Shown here: positions 53,178-63,347 of the stretch, piece by piece
How the letters are laid out: each line of letters begins with the position of its first letter
Position numbering within the stretch: position 1 is the stretch's first letter
Origin: Bacillus multifaciens
GTDB lineage: Bacteria; Bacillota; Bacilli; Bacillales; Bacillaceae_G
Length of the DNA stretch: 64,000 nucleotides
Assembly (NCBI RefSeq): GCF_030756675.1
Contig: NZ_JAVBXD010000016.1
Coordinates: 1-64,000 of the forward strand
Direction: 5' to 3'
The notes under the pieces: model-generated
Database searches by the model: none
What the model was told of the DNA's origin: nothing
The model's input: only the letters and a program-made list of their open reading frames with translations
Position numbers and translations under genes: made by a program

Positions 53178-54905
53178 ATGGAATGGAAAAAAGAATATGA
53201 ACGCTGGATTTCCTTTACAGATTTAGATGCAGAGTTAAAGCAGCAACTAGAAGAAATGCAAAGTGATGAGAAGAAAATTGAAGATAGTTTTTATAAAAAT
53301 TTAGAGTTTGGTACAGGCGGTATGCGCGGAGAATTAGGTGCCGGCACAAATCGTTTGAATGTGTATACTGTTCGTAAAGCAACAGAAGGTTTAGCTCATT
53401 TTATTGAAAAGCAAGGCGAAGAAGCAAAAGTACGCGGCGTTGTTGTTGCATACGATTCTCGTCATAAATCTCCAGAGTTTGCAATGGAGGTGGCAGCAAC
53501 ATTAGGTGCTCACGGTATTAAAACATACGTATTTGAAAGTCTGCGCCCAACACCAGAATTGTCCTTTGCGGTGCGTTATTTACATACGTACAGTGGTATC
53601 GTTCTTACAGCAAGCCATAACCCTCCGGAATATAATGGTTACAAAGTATACGGAGATGATGGGGGACAATTGCCTCCGAAAGAAGCGGATGAGTTAATTC
53701 AATATGTAAATCATGTAAGTGATGAATTGACAGTAGAGGTTGCCGATGTAGAGCAATTGAAACAAAACGGTCTTCTACAGATTATCGGTCAAGAAGTTGA
53801 CGATGCATATTTAGAACAATTAAAAACAGTTATTTTGAATAAAGAGCTTGTGAAGGGAATTGGACAAGATTTAAAAATCGTCTTCTCACCTTTACATGGA
53901 ACATCTAACATTCCGGCTCGCCGCGGATTAGAGGCAGTTGGATTTAAAAATGTAACCGTTGTAAAAGAACAAGAACAGCCAGATCCAGACTTTTCAACAG
54001 TAAAATCACCAAATCCAGAAGAACATGCTGCGTTTGAATTGGCAATTCGATACGGTGAAGAAATTGATGCAGATGTATTAATTGCAACAGATCCAGATGC
54101 GGATCGTCTTGGCGTTGCAGTTCGCAATCATGATGGTGAGTATCAAGTGTTAACAGGAAACCAAACAGGTGCTTTAATGCTAGAATACTTATTATCACAA
54201 AAGAAAGAACAAGGTATTTTACCAACAAACGGTGTTGTATTAAAAACAATCGTTACATCAGAGTTAGGACGTACAATCGCAAAATCTTACGGACTTGATA
54301 CAATTGATACGTTAACTGGCTTTAAATTTATCGGTGAAAAGATTAAGCAATATGAAGCGAGCGGAGAATATGAGTTCCAGTTCGGTTATGAAGAAAGTTA
54401 TGGTTATTTAATTCGTCCGTTCTGCCGTGATAAAGATGCGGTACAATCTGTATTATTTGCATGTGAAGTTGCTGCATATTATAAAGCACAAGGTAAAACA
54501 TTGTATGATGGTTTACTTGAAGTATTTGAAAAGTACGGATTCTTCCGTGAAGGTCTTGTTTCCTTAACGTTAAAAGGAAAAGACGGAGCAGAACAAATTC
54601 AAACTATGATGACGTCGTTCCGTGAAAATAGACCGACAGAAGTTGCGGGCTTAGAAGTAACGATTGCTGAAGATTATAAAGCAAGCGTTAGAACAAAAGT
54701 AGAAGAAAATGCGACAGAAGAAATCAAATTACCAAAATCAAATGTATTAAAGTATTATTTGGCAGATGGATCTTGGTTCTGCTTACGCCCATCGGGAACA
54801 GAGCCGAAAATCAAGTTTTACTTCGGTGTGCAAGGTGATTCCTTACAACATAGTGAAGAGAAACTTGAAGCGATTAAAAAAGCTATTATGAATCGAGTAC
54901 AATAA
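53178..54905 (+). CDS. pgcA: Alpha-phosphoglucomutase (phosphohexomutase family)
   Basis: 575 aa alpha-D-phosphohexomutase that interconverts glucose-6-phosphate and glucose-1-phosphate. The phosphoserine is S146 in [11 protein letters not shown]; the metal loop is DPDADRLGV; the sugar-binding GFKFIGEK and EESYGY motifs and the C-terminal phosphate-binding [12 protein letters not shown] are present. It supplies glucose-1-phosphate to galU, the next gene. GAGGAG sets ATG 53178. Confidence 0.96.
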   Translation: MEWKKEYERWISFTDLDAELKQQLEEMQSDEKKIEDSFYKNLEFGTGGMRGELGAGTNRLNVYTVRKATEGLAHFIEKQGEEAKVRGVVVAYDSRHKSPEFAMEVAATLGAHGIKTYVFESLRPTPELSFAVRYLHTYSGIVLTASHNPPEYNGYKVYGDDGGQLPPKEADELIQYVNHVSDELTVEVADVEQLKQNGLLQIIGQEVDDAYLEQLKTVILNKELVKGIGQDLKIVFSPLHGTSNIPARRGLEAVGFKNVTVVKEQEQPDPDFSTVKSPNPEEHAAFELAIRYGEEIDADVLIATDPDADRLGVAVRNHDGEYQVLTGNQTGALMLEYLLSQKKEQGILPTNGVVLKTIVTSELGRTIAKSYGLDTIDTLTGFKFIGEKIKQYEASGEYEFQFGYEESYGYLIRPFCRDKDAVQSVLFACEVAAYYKAQGKTLYDGLLEVFEKYGFFREGLVSLTLKGKDGAEQIQTMMTSFRENRPTEVAGLEVTIAEDYKASVRTKVEENATEEIKLPKSNVLKYYLADGSWFCLRPSGTEPKIKFYFGVQGDSLQHSEEKLEAIKKAIMNRVQ

Positions 54906-54930
54906 AAAAGGGAGAAATCCCTTTTTTTTT
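54904..54930 (+). terminator. Terminator of pgcA
   Basis: AAAAAGGGA-GAAA-TCCCTTTTTTTT. Confidence 0.88.
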
Positions 54931-55130
54931 ATTGCATAAAGATTTAATAAATAAGTAAAAGGTACATGTATTGAGAATACTTTGTCGTAGAAAAATAATG
55001 GAAAAAGGACTGCGCATAACAAACTGTTTCATGGGAAATGGCTTCTCAAAATAAAGGATTTCTTTCACAGAATCAGTTGACATGGCGCTCGTTTATTATG
55101 TTATCAATCTATGACAAGTTTGAGGAAACC
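54931..55130. other. Intergenic region between pgcA and galU, distal part
   Basis: AT-rich, no ORF with a ribosome binding site. A second possible promoter, TTGACA at 55077-55082 with TGTTAT at 55099-55104, lies here. Nothing else recognised. Confidence 0.4.
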
Positions 55131-55160
55131 TTGACTAATGAAGAGACAATCATGTAAAAT
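55131..55160 (+). promoter_or_regulatory. Predicted promoter of galU
   Basis: TTGACT at 55131-55136 and TAAAAT at 55155-55160, spacer 18 bp. The leader to galU would be about 230 nt. Confidence 0.45.
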
Positions 55161-55392
55161 TTGTAGGGAATGTCACTTTGTCATAAAAAACAAGGGAATA
55201 TTACAAAGCAAAAAGGGTGTAAGATTCCTAGAGAGATACTATACAAGAGTTACTATGACGAGGTACTTCATATTTATGTTCTCTATATTAAGTGTGCTTT
55301 GTACAATAAATTTATCCTGTGTAGGATAAATTAACTGATAGGAAATAAAAAAATGTTCGCCATGTAAAACCATAAAGAAAGAGGTTGTAAAC

Positions 55393-56277
55393 ATGAAAAA
55401 AGTAAGAAAAGCTATTATTCCTGCTGCTGGTCTTGGAACACGTTTTTTACCAGCAACGAAGGCAATGCCAAAGGAAATGTTACCGATTGTTGATAAACCA
55501 ACAATTCAATATATCGTTGAAGAAGCAGTGGCTGCGGGTATTGAAGATATTATTATCGTTACAGGTAAAGGAAAACGTTCGATTGAGGATCATTTCGATA
55601 ATGCCTTTGAATTAGAGCAAAATTTATTAGAGAAGAAAAAGTATGAGTTACTTGAAAGAGTACAAGCTTCTTCTAAAATGGTTGATATTCATTATATCCG
55701 CCAAAAAGAACCAAAAGGTTTAGGGCATGCAGTATGGTGTGCGCGTAAATTCATTGGTGATGAGCCGTTTGCTGTATTACTTGGAGACGATATTGTGCAA
55801 GCAGAAACACCTTGCTTAAAACAATTGATCGATGAGTATGAAAAAACATTATCATCTGTAATTGGTGTGCAAACAGTTCCAGAAAATGAAACACATCGCT
55901 ACGGTATTATTGATCCATTAGAAAAAGATGGTCGTCGTTATCAAGTAAAACAATTTGTTGAAAAACCAGCACAAGGTACAGCACCTTCAAATTTAGCGAT
56001 TATGGGTCGTTATATCTTAACACCTGAAATCTTCCGCTTCTTAGAAGAGCAACATATCGGTGCTGGCGGTGAAATTCAATTAACGGATGCAATTCAAAAT
56101 CTAAACGAAATTCAACGCGTATTTGCTTACGATTTTGAAGGAAAACGTTATGATGTTGGTGAAAAGCTTGGCTTTATTCAAACAACAATTGAAATGGCGC
56201 TGCAACATGATGAATTAAAAGAAGATTTACTGCAAATTATGCAAAAACTAGTGCAAGAACAAGCGGTTAAAAATTAA
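55393..56277 (+). CDS. galU: UTP-glucose-1-phosphate uridylyltransferase
   Basis: 294 aa nucleotidyltransferase that makes UDP-glucose from UTP and glucose-1-phosphate. N-terminal [23 protein letters not shown] binds the nucleotide. The sugar-binding VEKP motif ([21 protein letters not shown]) is intact. Two further paralogues exist in B. subtilis (gtaB, yngB); this one follows pgcA and precedes a GT2-GtrA-YfhO cassette. AAAGAGGTTG precedes ATG. Confidence 0.96.
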   Translation: MKKVRKAIIPAAGLGTRFLPATKAMPKEMLPIVDKPTIQYIVEEAVAAGIEDIIIVTGKGKRSIEDHFDNAFELEQNLLEKKKYELLERVQASSKMVDIHYIRQKEPKGLGHAVWCARKFIGDEPFAVLLGDDIVQAETPCLKQLIDEYEKTLSSVIGVQTVPENETHRYGIIDPLEKDGRRYQVKQFVEKPAQGTAPSNLAIMGRYILTPEIFRFLEEQHIGAGGEIQLTDAIQNLNEIQRVFAYDFEGKRYDVGEKLGFIQTTIEMALQHDELKEDLLQIMQKLVQEQAVKN

Positions 56278-56294
56278 TTATTGATAGATGTGTA

Positions 56295-56362
56295 AGATTA
56301 GACATAGTGAATTGGAGAATGAGGTATTCTAAGGGAAACATCCAATTTACTATGTCTAATCT
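56295..56362. repeat. 22-bp inverted repeat between galU and the glycosyltransferase gene
   Basis: AGATTAGACATAGTGAATTGGA (56295-56316, 22 nt with its partner at 56341-56362) forms a hairpin with one mismatch and a 24-nt loop. No T-run follows, so it is not a standard terminator. It might stabilise or process the galU transcript. Confidence 0.65.
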
Positions 56363-56417
56363 GTGCTTATAAATTGTTCTTTACTGAGAAAATTTGAAAA
56401 AGAAAGGGGTACCTTCT

Positions 56418-57422
56418 TTGAAGACCATTACAATTTTAGTACCGGCATACAATGAAGAAGAAGTGTTAGATCAGCTGTACAGTCGGTTAACGGGCGTAAT
56501 TGAGTCGGTGCCAAACTACAACTTCGAGATTTTATTTGTAAATGATGGAAGTAAAGATAATACATTAAATATGATCAAAGAATTTCGAGTGCGTGATAAA
56601 CGCATTTCTTATGTAGACTTATCTCGTAACTTTGGAAAAGAGACGGCTATGATCGCAGGACTTGATCATGCGACGGGAGATGCGGTTATCATTATTGATG
56701 CTGATTTACAAGACCCGCCAGAATTAATCCCAGACATGATTCAATATTGGGAGCAAGGCTATGATGATATTTATGCCAAAAGACGTTCTCGTGCAGGAGA
56801 ATCTTGGGCAAAAAAATGGACGGCTGGAAAATTCTATAGCCTATTAAAGAAAACAACAAGAATCCCAATTCAAGAAAATACAGGAGATTTTCGTTTATTG
56901 GATAGACGCTGCGTGGAAGCATTAAAGAAAATTCGTGAAACACAGCGTTATACAAAAGGAATGTTCAGTTGGATTGGATACAATAAGAAAGAAATTTTAT
57001 TCGACCGCGATCCACGTGCAGCTGGTGAAACGAAATGGAACTACTTTAAGCTAATGGATTTAGCAATTGAAGGAATCACATCCTTTACAACGTTTCCATT
57101 ACGTCTTGCATCCTTCTTAGGATTCACCGTATCATTTGGCGCATTTTGCTATATGCTTTGGATTATTATTAAAACGATGATGTATGGTGAATCTGTAACT
57201 GGATATCCATCAATGATGACAGCGATTTTATTCCTTGGTGGAGTACAGTTGATTTCAATTGGAATTATCGGTGAGTATTTAGGTCGTATCTTTAATGAAA
57301 CGAAAAATCGTCCACTGTACTTTGTAGATGAGTATAATGATGATAAAGTGACAAATTTGGATGAAAAGCCGACAGCAAAGTTATATCGCGTAGAAGATCA
57401 TAAAGTAAAATCAAATCGTTAG
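56418..57422 (+). CDS. GT2 family glycosyltransferase, polyprenyl-phosphate sugar synthase type
   Basis: 334 aa. GT-A domain with VPAYNEEE, the DxD motif D94-A-D96 (IIIDADLQDPPE) and the DFRLLDR acceptor region, followed by two C-terminal transmembrane helices (about residues 225-250 and 262-285). This matches the CsbB/GtrB type, which transfers a sugar from a UDP-sugar to undecaprenyl phosphate on the inner membrane face. TTG 56418 start after AAAGGGG. It is followed by a GtrA flippase and YfhO proteins. Confidence 0.9.
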   Translation: MKTITILVPAYNEEEVLDQLYSRLTGVIESVPNYNFEILFVNDGSKDNTLNMIKEFRVRDKRISYVDLSRNFGKETAMIAGLDHATGDAVIIIDADLQDPPELIPDMIQYWEQGYDDIYAKRRSRAGESWAKKWTAGKFYSLLKKTTRIPIQENTGDFRLLDRRCVEALKKIRETQRYTKGMFSWIGYNKKEILFDRDPRAAGETKWNYFKLMDLAIEGITSFTTFPLRLASFLGFTVSFGAFCYMLWIIIKTMMYGESVTGYPSMMTAILFLGGVQLISIGIIGEYLGRIFNETKNRPLYFVDEYNDDKVTNLDEKPTAKLYRVEDHKVKSNR

Positions 57423-57434
57423 GAGATTAAAAAC

Positions 57435-57857
57435 GTGAATAACAGAACGAAGGAAATCTTTAACTATTTGCTTTTTGGCGGTTTAACGACGCTGGTTAAT
57501 ATCGTTACGTATTTTGTTTGTGCAACTTTAGCTGGAATGGATTATAAAGTTGCTACGACAATCGCATGGATTGTATCTGTGTTGTTTGCGTATGTTACAA
57601 ATAAAAAGTACGTATTTAAAAGTCAGCCAACAAGCTTTGCCCATGCGCTGAAAGAATTCTTTTATTTTATGGGCTTCCGCGTGTTATCGTACTTTATTGA
57701 TATCGCATCCATGATTGTATTAATTGAATGGTTAGGTATCAATGATTTAGTATCAAAAATTATCGCGAATGTTATTGTTGTTGTTGTTAACTATTTTGCA
57801 AGTAAATATATAATATTTAAAAAGAAGGTCGACGTGAAACAAGGCCAAAATGCATAA
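57435..57857 (+). CDS. GtrA-family flippase
   Basis: 140 aa, four transmembrane helices. GtrA motifs are FNYLLFGGLTTLVNIVTYF and FAYVTNKKYVFKS. It is thought to flip the undecaprenyl-phosphate-linked sugar across the membrane. Start is GTG 57435 after TTAGGAG, 12 bp after the glycosyltransferase stop, so the two genes are one unit. Confidence 0.9.
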   Translation: MNNRTKEIFNYLLFGGLTTLVNIVTYFVCATLAGMDYKVATTIAWIVSVLFAYVTNKKYVFKSQPTSFAHALKEFFYFMGFRVLSYFIDIASMIVLIEWLGINDLVSKIIANVIVVVVNYFASKYIIFKKKVDVKQGQNA

Positions 57858-57897
57858 AAAACAAATAGCTTGGCTTGATGCCGGCTATTGTTTTTTA
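57855..57897 (+). terminator. Terminator after the GtrA gene
   Basis: AAAAACAAATAGC...GGCTATTGTTTTTT with a T-run; part of the transcript may continue into yfhO. Confidence 0.65.
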
Positions 57898-57937
57898 TAC
57901 ATATATTTTCGAACTAGGAATGATATGGAGGAGTATA

Positions 57938-60637
57938 ATGCAACAGCTGTTAGATTTATTCAAGAAAAAGAAATTTTTATATGCATTAGCTTTTTTCCTT
58001 CCGTTTTCTATCTATGGTGTAATGTTTATACTGATTGGAATAGCTCCATTTGGAGAAAAATCAATTCTTGTTACTGATTTGCACACACAGTATGTACAGT
58101 TTTACACATATTTATATGATGTTATGAAAAATGGGAAAAGCATTTTTTATAGTTGGGAAGGCGGAATGGGACTAAATTTTCTAGGCGTATTTGCCTATTA
58201 TTTAGCAAGCCCGTTTTCTATTTTAATTCTCTTTTTTGGTCGTGCTCATATTCCAGAAGCTATTATGGTTATGACATTATTAAAGGTTGGATTAGCTGGC
58301 GTGACAATGACGCATTATTTAAGTCATATGATGAAGCGTCGTGAAATTACAATCGCATTATTCTCAACTTTTTATGCATTAATGTCATTTGTAACAGTAT
58401 ATTCCTTCTGCGTGATGTGGTTGGATGCAATTTATTTACTGCCACTCATTATGCTCGGAATTGAGAAATTGTTGACGACTAAAAAATACGGATTGTTTAT
58501 TTTTAGTTTAGCTCTTACGTTTATTACAAACTTCTATATTTCCTTTATGGTAGGAATCTTTACATTTATTTATTTTGTGGCGCGTTTCTGTGTCCTGTAT
58601 GACGTTCGTAATGTAAAGCAATTTATGCAAAAGTTTGTATGGTTCTGCATTGGAACAGGTTTAGCAGCAGGAATGTCAGCATTTATTACGCTGCCGACGT
58701 ATATGGACTTAAAGAGTAACTTTGCAGAGCGTACGAAACTGCCGTTTTCTACAGCGTTTAATTTTGACCCATTTGATTTTTATAGTCGTTTCTTTAATGG
58801 AATTACCGATACAACAGTTAATGGAATGCCAAACGTGTATGCTGGTGTATTAACACTCTTACTTGTTCCGTTGTTCTTTGTAACAAAGAAAATTTCATTA
58901 AAAGAAAAAATTGTATACGGGGCATTGATGCTCTTTATCGTCCTTTCTTTTGAAATACCATTTTTAAATATTGCTTGGCATGGTTTTGAACCACCAACAA
59001 ATTTCCCATATCGTTATTCGTTTGTATTGTCATTCTTACTTATTTATGTGGCTGTTCGAACGTTTTTGGTATTCGGAGAAGAATTATTACCGGCATTGAA
59101 AAAGGTCGTTTTCTTTAACTTATTTATGATTGTTTTATTAGGAAAAGTAGCACCTTCTTATATGCAATCCAATAAAATGATGGCAAACATCTTTTTCGTT
59201 GTTGTATATGCGCTGTTACTATATGCAAAAGTTCGATTAACAAAGAACAAAGCATTGGTATCTTTCGCATTAGTAGCTGTAGTTGGACTAGATGTTGCAC
59301 TTAACACAGTATATATGATTAAGTTAATGGGTTATGAGTATGGCTATATTAATCGTCAAGAATATGCATCTCCATACCCGAGATATGAAGAAACAATTCA
59401 AAAAGTAGCTGAAAAAGACAAAGGGCTATATCGCATGGAAACGACAATGGGAAGAACTTGGAACGATGCAATACGCTTTGGGTATAAAGGACTTACTCAT
59501 TTCAATTCTGTTGCGAATGGGCATTTGAATTTATATATGCAAGATTTAGGTTACGGTTATTTGGACGCATTAATTTTGCAAAATGGCAAAGGAATTGTTT
59601 CAACTGATGCCTTATTTGGTATGAAGTATATGATTTCGGATCGTCCATTAAATAAATATGGTTTTGACAAAATTGACAGTGTCGGAGATATTTCCGTATA
59701 CGAGAATAAAAATGCTCTTCCGTTTGGATATATGGTCAATAAAGATGAGTTTGATACAAAAGGCAAAGAGAAATTAAAAGTTCAAAAAACGAATTATACA
59801 AACTCATTTGAAGAGCAAAATAAACTAATTGGCAAGTTAAATGGACAACCTGCTAGCTATTATAAGCCGCTTGAACCAATTTCTGTTCAATATAATAACT
59901 TAGCAGTAGTAGATGCTGCAGAAAAAAGTAAAAAGCAACTTGCTGCTGAGAAGAAAAAAGCAGCTCTCACAAACCAAAAAACAATCCAGTTAGTTAGACA
60001 ACAAGATGATAAGACAGCTAGCATTAAATACGTGTTTGACGTTAAAGGAAAACAACAGCTATATACAAAATTACGTGTAGAACCAACTGGTGTAACAAAG
60101 GTTTACGTAAATGGAAAAACATTAGGTAAAACAATCGGTGAAGGACCAGACAGCGACGTGTCTGATTATCCATCTTATTATTGGAACAATGGTATCCTTG
60201 ATCTAGGCTCTTTTGAAAATGAAAAAGTAGAAGTGGAAGTGAAGGTAAAACGTCATTCCGTTGAATTAGATCAGCAGTTGTTCTATGGACTCGACATAGA
60301 TACATTTGAAAAGCGTGTAGATGAATTAAAACAACAACCATTGAACATAACAAACTATACGGGTCGCAGTGTTCAAGGAAAGATTGATGTAAAACAAGAT
60401 AATCTCCTTTTCTTATCTATCCCATATGATAAAGGATGGAAAGTAACAGTTGATGGAAAAGATGGAAAAGTACTGAAATTAAATGATGCATTTCTTGGCG
60501 TAGAACTACCAAAAGGAACACATACAATTGAATTGAAGTATACATCCCCTGGATTTGTAGTAGGGGTCATCGTTTCTGTTATTAGCTTATTGGCAGCGGT
60601 TATTCTTTGTTTGATCGTGCCAAAGAAGAGGAAGTAA
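57938..60637 (+). CDS. yfhO: YfhO-family polytopic glycosyltransferase 1
   Basis: 899 aa GT-C-type membrane protein. Twelve or more transmembrane helices fill residues 10-490; the conserved N-terminal segment LVTDLHTQYVQFYTYLYD contains the acidic residues expected in the first extracellular loop. The last 350 residues form an extracellular domain with a Lys-rich linker (AEKSKKQLAAEKKKAAL) and end in a transmembrane helix and basic tail. In B. subtilis YfhO works with CsbB to glycosylate lipoteichoic acid. GGAGGAG sets ATG 57938. Confidence 0.9.
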   Translation: MQQLLDLFKKKKFLYALAFFLPFSIYGVMFILIGIAPFGEKSILVTDLHTQYVQFYTYLYDVMKNGKSIFYSWEGGMGLNFLGVFAYYLASPFSILILFFGRAHIPEAIMVMTLLKVGLAGVTMTHYLSHMMKRREITIALFSTFYALMSFVTVYSFCVMWLDAIYLLPLIMLGIEKLLTTKKYGLFIFSLALTFITNFYISFMVGIFTFIYFVARFCVLYDVRNVKQFMQKFVWFCIGTGLAAGMSAFITLPTYMDLKSNFAERTKLPFSTAFNFDPFDFYSRFFNGITDTTVNGMPNVYAGVLTLLLVPLFFVTKKISLKEKIVYGALMLFIVLSFEIPFLNIAWHGFEPPTNFPYRYSFVLSFLLIYVAVRTFLVFGEELLPALKKVVFFNLFMIVLLGKVAPSYMQSNKMMANIFFVVVYALLLYAKVRLTKNKALVSFALVAVVGLDVALNTVYMIKLMGYEYGYINRQEYASPYPRYEETIQKVAEKDKGLYRMETTMGRTWNDAIRFGYKGLTHFNSVANGHLNLYMQDLGYGYLDALILQNGKGIVSTDALFGMKYMISDRPLNKYGFDKIDSVGDISVYENKNALPFGYMVNKDEFDTKGKEKLKVQKTNYTNSFEEQNKLIGKLNGQPASYYKPLEPISVQYNNLAVVDAAEKSKKQLAAEKKKAALTNQKTIQLVRQQDDKTASIKYVFDVKGKQQLYTKLRVEPTGVTKVYVNGKTLGKTIGEGPDSDVSDYPSYYWNNGILDLGSFENEKVEVEVKVKRHSVELDQQLFYGLDIDTFEKRVDELKQQPLNITNYTGRSVQGKIDVKQDNLLFLSIPYDKGWKVTVDGKDGKVLKLNDAFLGVELPKGTHTIELKYTSPGFVVGVIVSVISLLAAVILCLIVPKKRK

Positions 60638-60647
60638 TGTGAAAGAG

Positions 60648-60695
60648 AATCCTTTCTAAGCAGGGGTAGCAGAACCTGTTTAGGGAGGATTTTTA
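60648..60695 (+). terminator. Terminator between the two yfhO genes
   Basis: AATCCTTTCTAAGCAGG and CCTGTTTAGGGAGGATT pair, followed by TTTAT. Confidence 0.75.
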
Positions 60696-60761
60696 TATGT
60701 TCATTTATGTGAAAAAAGGAAAGTATACAAAAAAATAAAAATAAAACGGGAGCATAAAATA

Positions 60762-63308
60762 ATGAAACAATTAAGGAGTTTATATGGCGTTCTGTTCTTT
60801 TTCATTCCATTCGGGATACTGCTTTTAAGCTATGCTATATTTGGTATGTATCCGTTTGGGAACTATTCAGTATTAATTAGTGATTTAAGCACGCAATATG
60901 TTCAATTTTATTCTTATTTACATAGTGTATTTACAGAAGGTAAGAGTTTACAATATACAATGGAGTTAGGCGGGGGAATTAACTTTATTGGAACATTTGC
61001 TTACTATTTATCAAGTCCGTTTTCTCTTCTTCTTTTCTTCTTTAATAAAGCAAACCTTCCGGAATTTATTTTTCTTATTACACTTTTAAAAGTAGGGTTT
61101 GCAGGATTAACATGCGGCTTGTTTTTACGTTATTTGATAGGAAAGCAGCATAAAGGGTTGTTATTGTTTTCAACAGCTTATGCATTATCAGGCTTTGTTA
61201 TGGCCTATTCGTTTCATGTAATGTGGCTAGATGGTATTGTATTTCTACCTGTCGTTTTAATGGGAGTTGAAAAACTTTTACGAGATAAAAAGATTATTTT
61301 CTTTACGGCTGCATTAGCAATTATGTTTATCGCAAATTTCTATATTTCCTTTATGTTTGGGATTTTTACATTCCTTTATTTTATGATTCGACTCTTTACA
61401 CAATATGAGTTTCGGGATATAAAAGCATGGGGAAAACATTTTCTTCTTTTCTGCATAGGAACGGGATTAGCTGTTGGAATAGGAGCAGTGATTATTCTTC
61501 CAACTTTTGAAGCATTAAAGAGTAACCCATATAGTATCAGTTCAACGGAATTCAAATTAGAATGGAAACTTGATTTACTTCTTTTCTATTGGAAGTTATT
61601 ATCTGGTGGATATGATTCAAGTTTATTTGGTAATCCGAACGTATATGCATCCACATTAGTACTCGTATTATTACCTTTATTCTTTGTTAATAAAGAAATT
61701 AATAAACGAGAAAAATTCTTATCTATATTTGTATTTCTGTTTTTAATTTGTAGTTTTGCAATTCCATTTTTAAATTTAGCATGGCATGGAAATAAGTGGC
61801 CAAATGCCTATCCATATCGTTTTGCGTTTGTTTTTGTGATGTTAGCTGTTTTTATGGCAGCGCGAGTATTTCAACATATAAGTCGAAAAGATGTATTGCC
61901 GTTATGGATTAGTTATGGTTTACATCTAATTTTATTGTATGCATTGTCAGTGAAACATTATGAAGTAGTTCATAATAAGATACTTATCATAAACGCTATC
62001 TTTATAACATTTAGTGTTGTCGTATTGCATATTCGTATGATGAAACCATCATTAACAAAAATAACGACAGGATTATTGCTTCTATGTTTAATATGTGACA
62101 TAGGGTTTAATACAAGAAAATATATTCATGGACTACATAAAGAAATGGCTTATACAAAGCGTGATGAGTACGAATTGAACAAAGATGCGAAACAAGCTAT
62201 TCAATATGTAAATGAAGTTAATGCAGAGCGTTATCGCGTAAGTACTAAATATTCCCGAACGCTAAATGATTCCTTACAATATGATTATCCATCTTTCCAA
62301 ACGTTTAACTCGATGGCAAATGGATCATTTCATCGCTTTTTAAAGCTAACGGGCTATTCAACGTCTCCAGACCTTTTAGTATCCAATAACCATGGTGACA
62401 CGTTGCTTATGGATGCGATTTTAAAAATTGGATATAAAATTGAAGACGGCAGCGTACCGAAATATGGGCATGAAAAAATAAATCAATTTGGTTTTGCTAA
62501 TGTGTTTAAGGTTAACAATATGATTCCATTTGGTTATCCAATCGAACATATACCTTCTAAAGATGAAGAAAATCCATTTGTTTTCCAAGAAAAATTGATT
62601 AATATAAAAGAAGGAACGTTATTTAAAAAGCTAGAAGATCCAAAGATTTCATTGGAAAATATGGCTGCTATTTCAGGGCAAGAAGGAAAATATGAACGAG
62701 TTAATAAGGAAAAACCGGGATATATTACGATTCGAGTAAATATACCAAAAGAGGTTCAATTATACGGATTAGCTACAGGGATTGAAAATTGGAAAGAAAT
62801 TATGGTGAATGATCAGTATCCGTGTTATTTACCGCCAGATATCGAAAAAACTTTGATTGATTTTGGTTATTTCCCAACAAATGGGATTACGACGATGAAG
62901 ATCAAAGTTGAACAGGAAGATATCTTTTCATTAAAAGGATTACAGTTCTATGGATTAGACATAGACAAGTTTAATGAGACAATAAAAGCATTACAAAAAA
63001 GTAGTATGAAGGTTACTGAAAACTATGGAAAAATGGTGAAAGGGAATATTTCGTTAAAGAATGAAGCTACATTTGTATTCCCGATTCCTTATGATGCTGG
63101 TTGGTCAGTTACAATCGACGGGAAAGAGCATACTACAACAGCAGTTGTGGATGGATTGCTAGGAGTGAAGGCGGAAGCTGGTAACCATGAAGTGGTGCTT
63201 ACTTACCATTCTCCAGGGTTAAAACTTGGAATGATGATTTCCGGTATAAGCATCATCCTTACGATATTGTTTACGATTGTACAGGTAAGAAAGTTAGGAA
63301 AGAAATAG
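60762..63308 (+). CDS. YfhO-family polytopic glycosyltransferase 2
   Basis: 848 aa paralogue of the preceding gene with the same architecture: helices to about residue 445, then an extracellular domain and a C-terminal helix. The first-loop motif is LISDLSTQYVQFYSYLHS. Sequence identity is clear in the membrane part (MWLDGIVFLPVVLMGVEKLL, NFYISFMFGIFTFLYF) but low in the C-terminal domain, and the Lys-rich linker of copy 1 is missing. This suggests a duplication with a different acceptor. ACGGGAG precedes ATG. Confidence 0.9.
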   Translation: MKQLRSLYGVLFFFIPFGILLLSYAIFGMYPFGNYSVLISDLSTQYVQFYSYLHSVFTEGKSLQYTMELGGGINFIGTFAYYLSSPFSLLLFFFNKANLPEFIFLITLLKVGFAGLTCGLFLRYLIGKQHKGLLLFSTAYALSGFVMAYSFHVMWLDGIVFLPVVLMGVEKLLRDKKIIFFTAALAIMFIANFYISFMFGIFTFLYFMIRLFTQYEFRDIKAWGKHFLLFCIGTGLAVGIGAVIILPTFEALKSNPYSISSTEFKLEWKLDLLLFYWKLLSGGYDSSLFGNPNVYASTLVLVLLPLFFVNKEINKREKFLSIFVFLFLICSFAIPFLNLAWHGNKWPNAYPYRFAFVFVMLAVFMAARVFQHISRKDVLPLWISYGLHLILLYALSVKHYEVVHNKILIINAIFITFSVVVLHIRMMKPSLTKITTGLLLLCLICDIGFNTRKYIHGLHKEMAYTKRDEYELNKDAKQAIQYVNEVNAERYRVSTKYSRTLNDSLQYDYPSFQTFNSMANGSFHRFLKLTGYSTSPDLLVSNNHGDTLLMDAILKIGYKIEDGSVPKYGHEKINQFGFANVFKVNNMIPFGYPIEHIPSKDEENPFVFQEKLINIKEGTLFKKLEDPKISLENMAAISGQEGKYERVNKEKPGYITIRVNIPKEVQLYGLATGIENWKEIMVNDQYPCYLPPDIEKTLIDFGYFPTNGITTMKIKVEQEDIFSLKGLQFYGLDIDKFNETIKALQKSSMKVTENYGKMVKGNISLKNEATFVFPIPYDAGWSVTIDGKEHTTTAVVDGLLGVKAEAGNHEVVLTYHSPGLKLGMMISGISIILTILFTIVQVRKLGKK

Positions 63309-63313
63309 TATAA

Positions 63314-63347
63314 GAAAAAAGCTACTGAATCCTCAGTAGCTTTTTTT
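63314..63347. terminator. Bidirectional terminator between yfhO2 and the O-antigen ligase-like gene
   Basis: AAAAAAGCTACTGA-ATCC-TCAGTAGCTTTTTTT; the stop codon of the minus-strand gene lies in the right arm. Confidence 0.88.

Noticed and set aside
55138-55329. 63-codon frame in the leader of galU
   Set aside because: Starts ATG 55138 inside the predicted promoter, no ribosome binding site; the content is that of AT-rich leader DNA.
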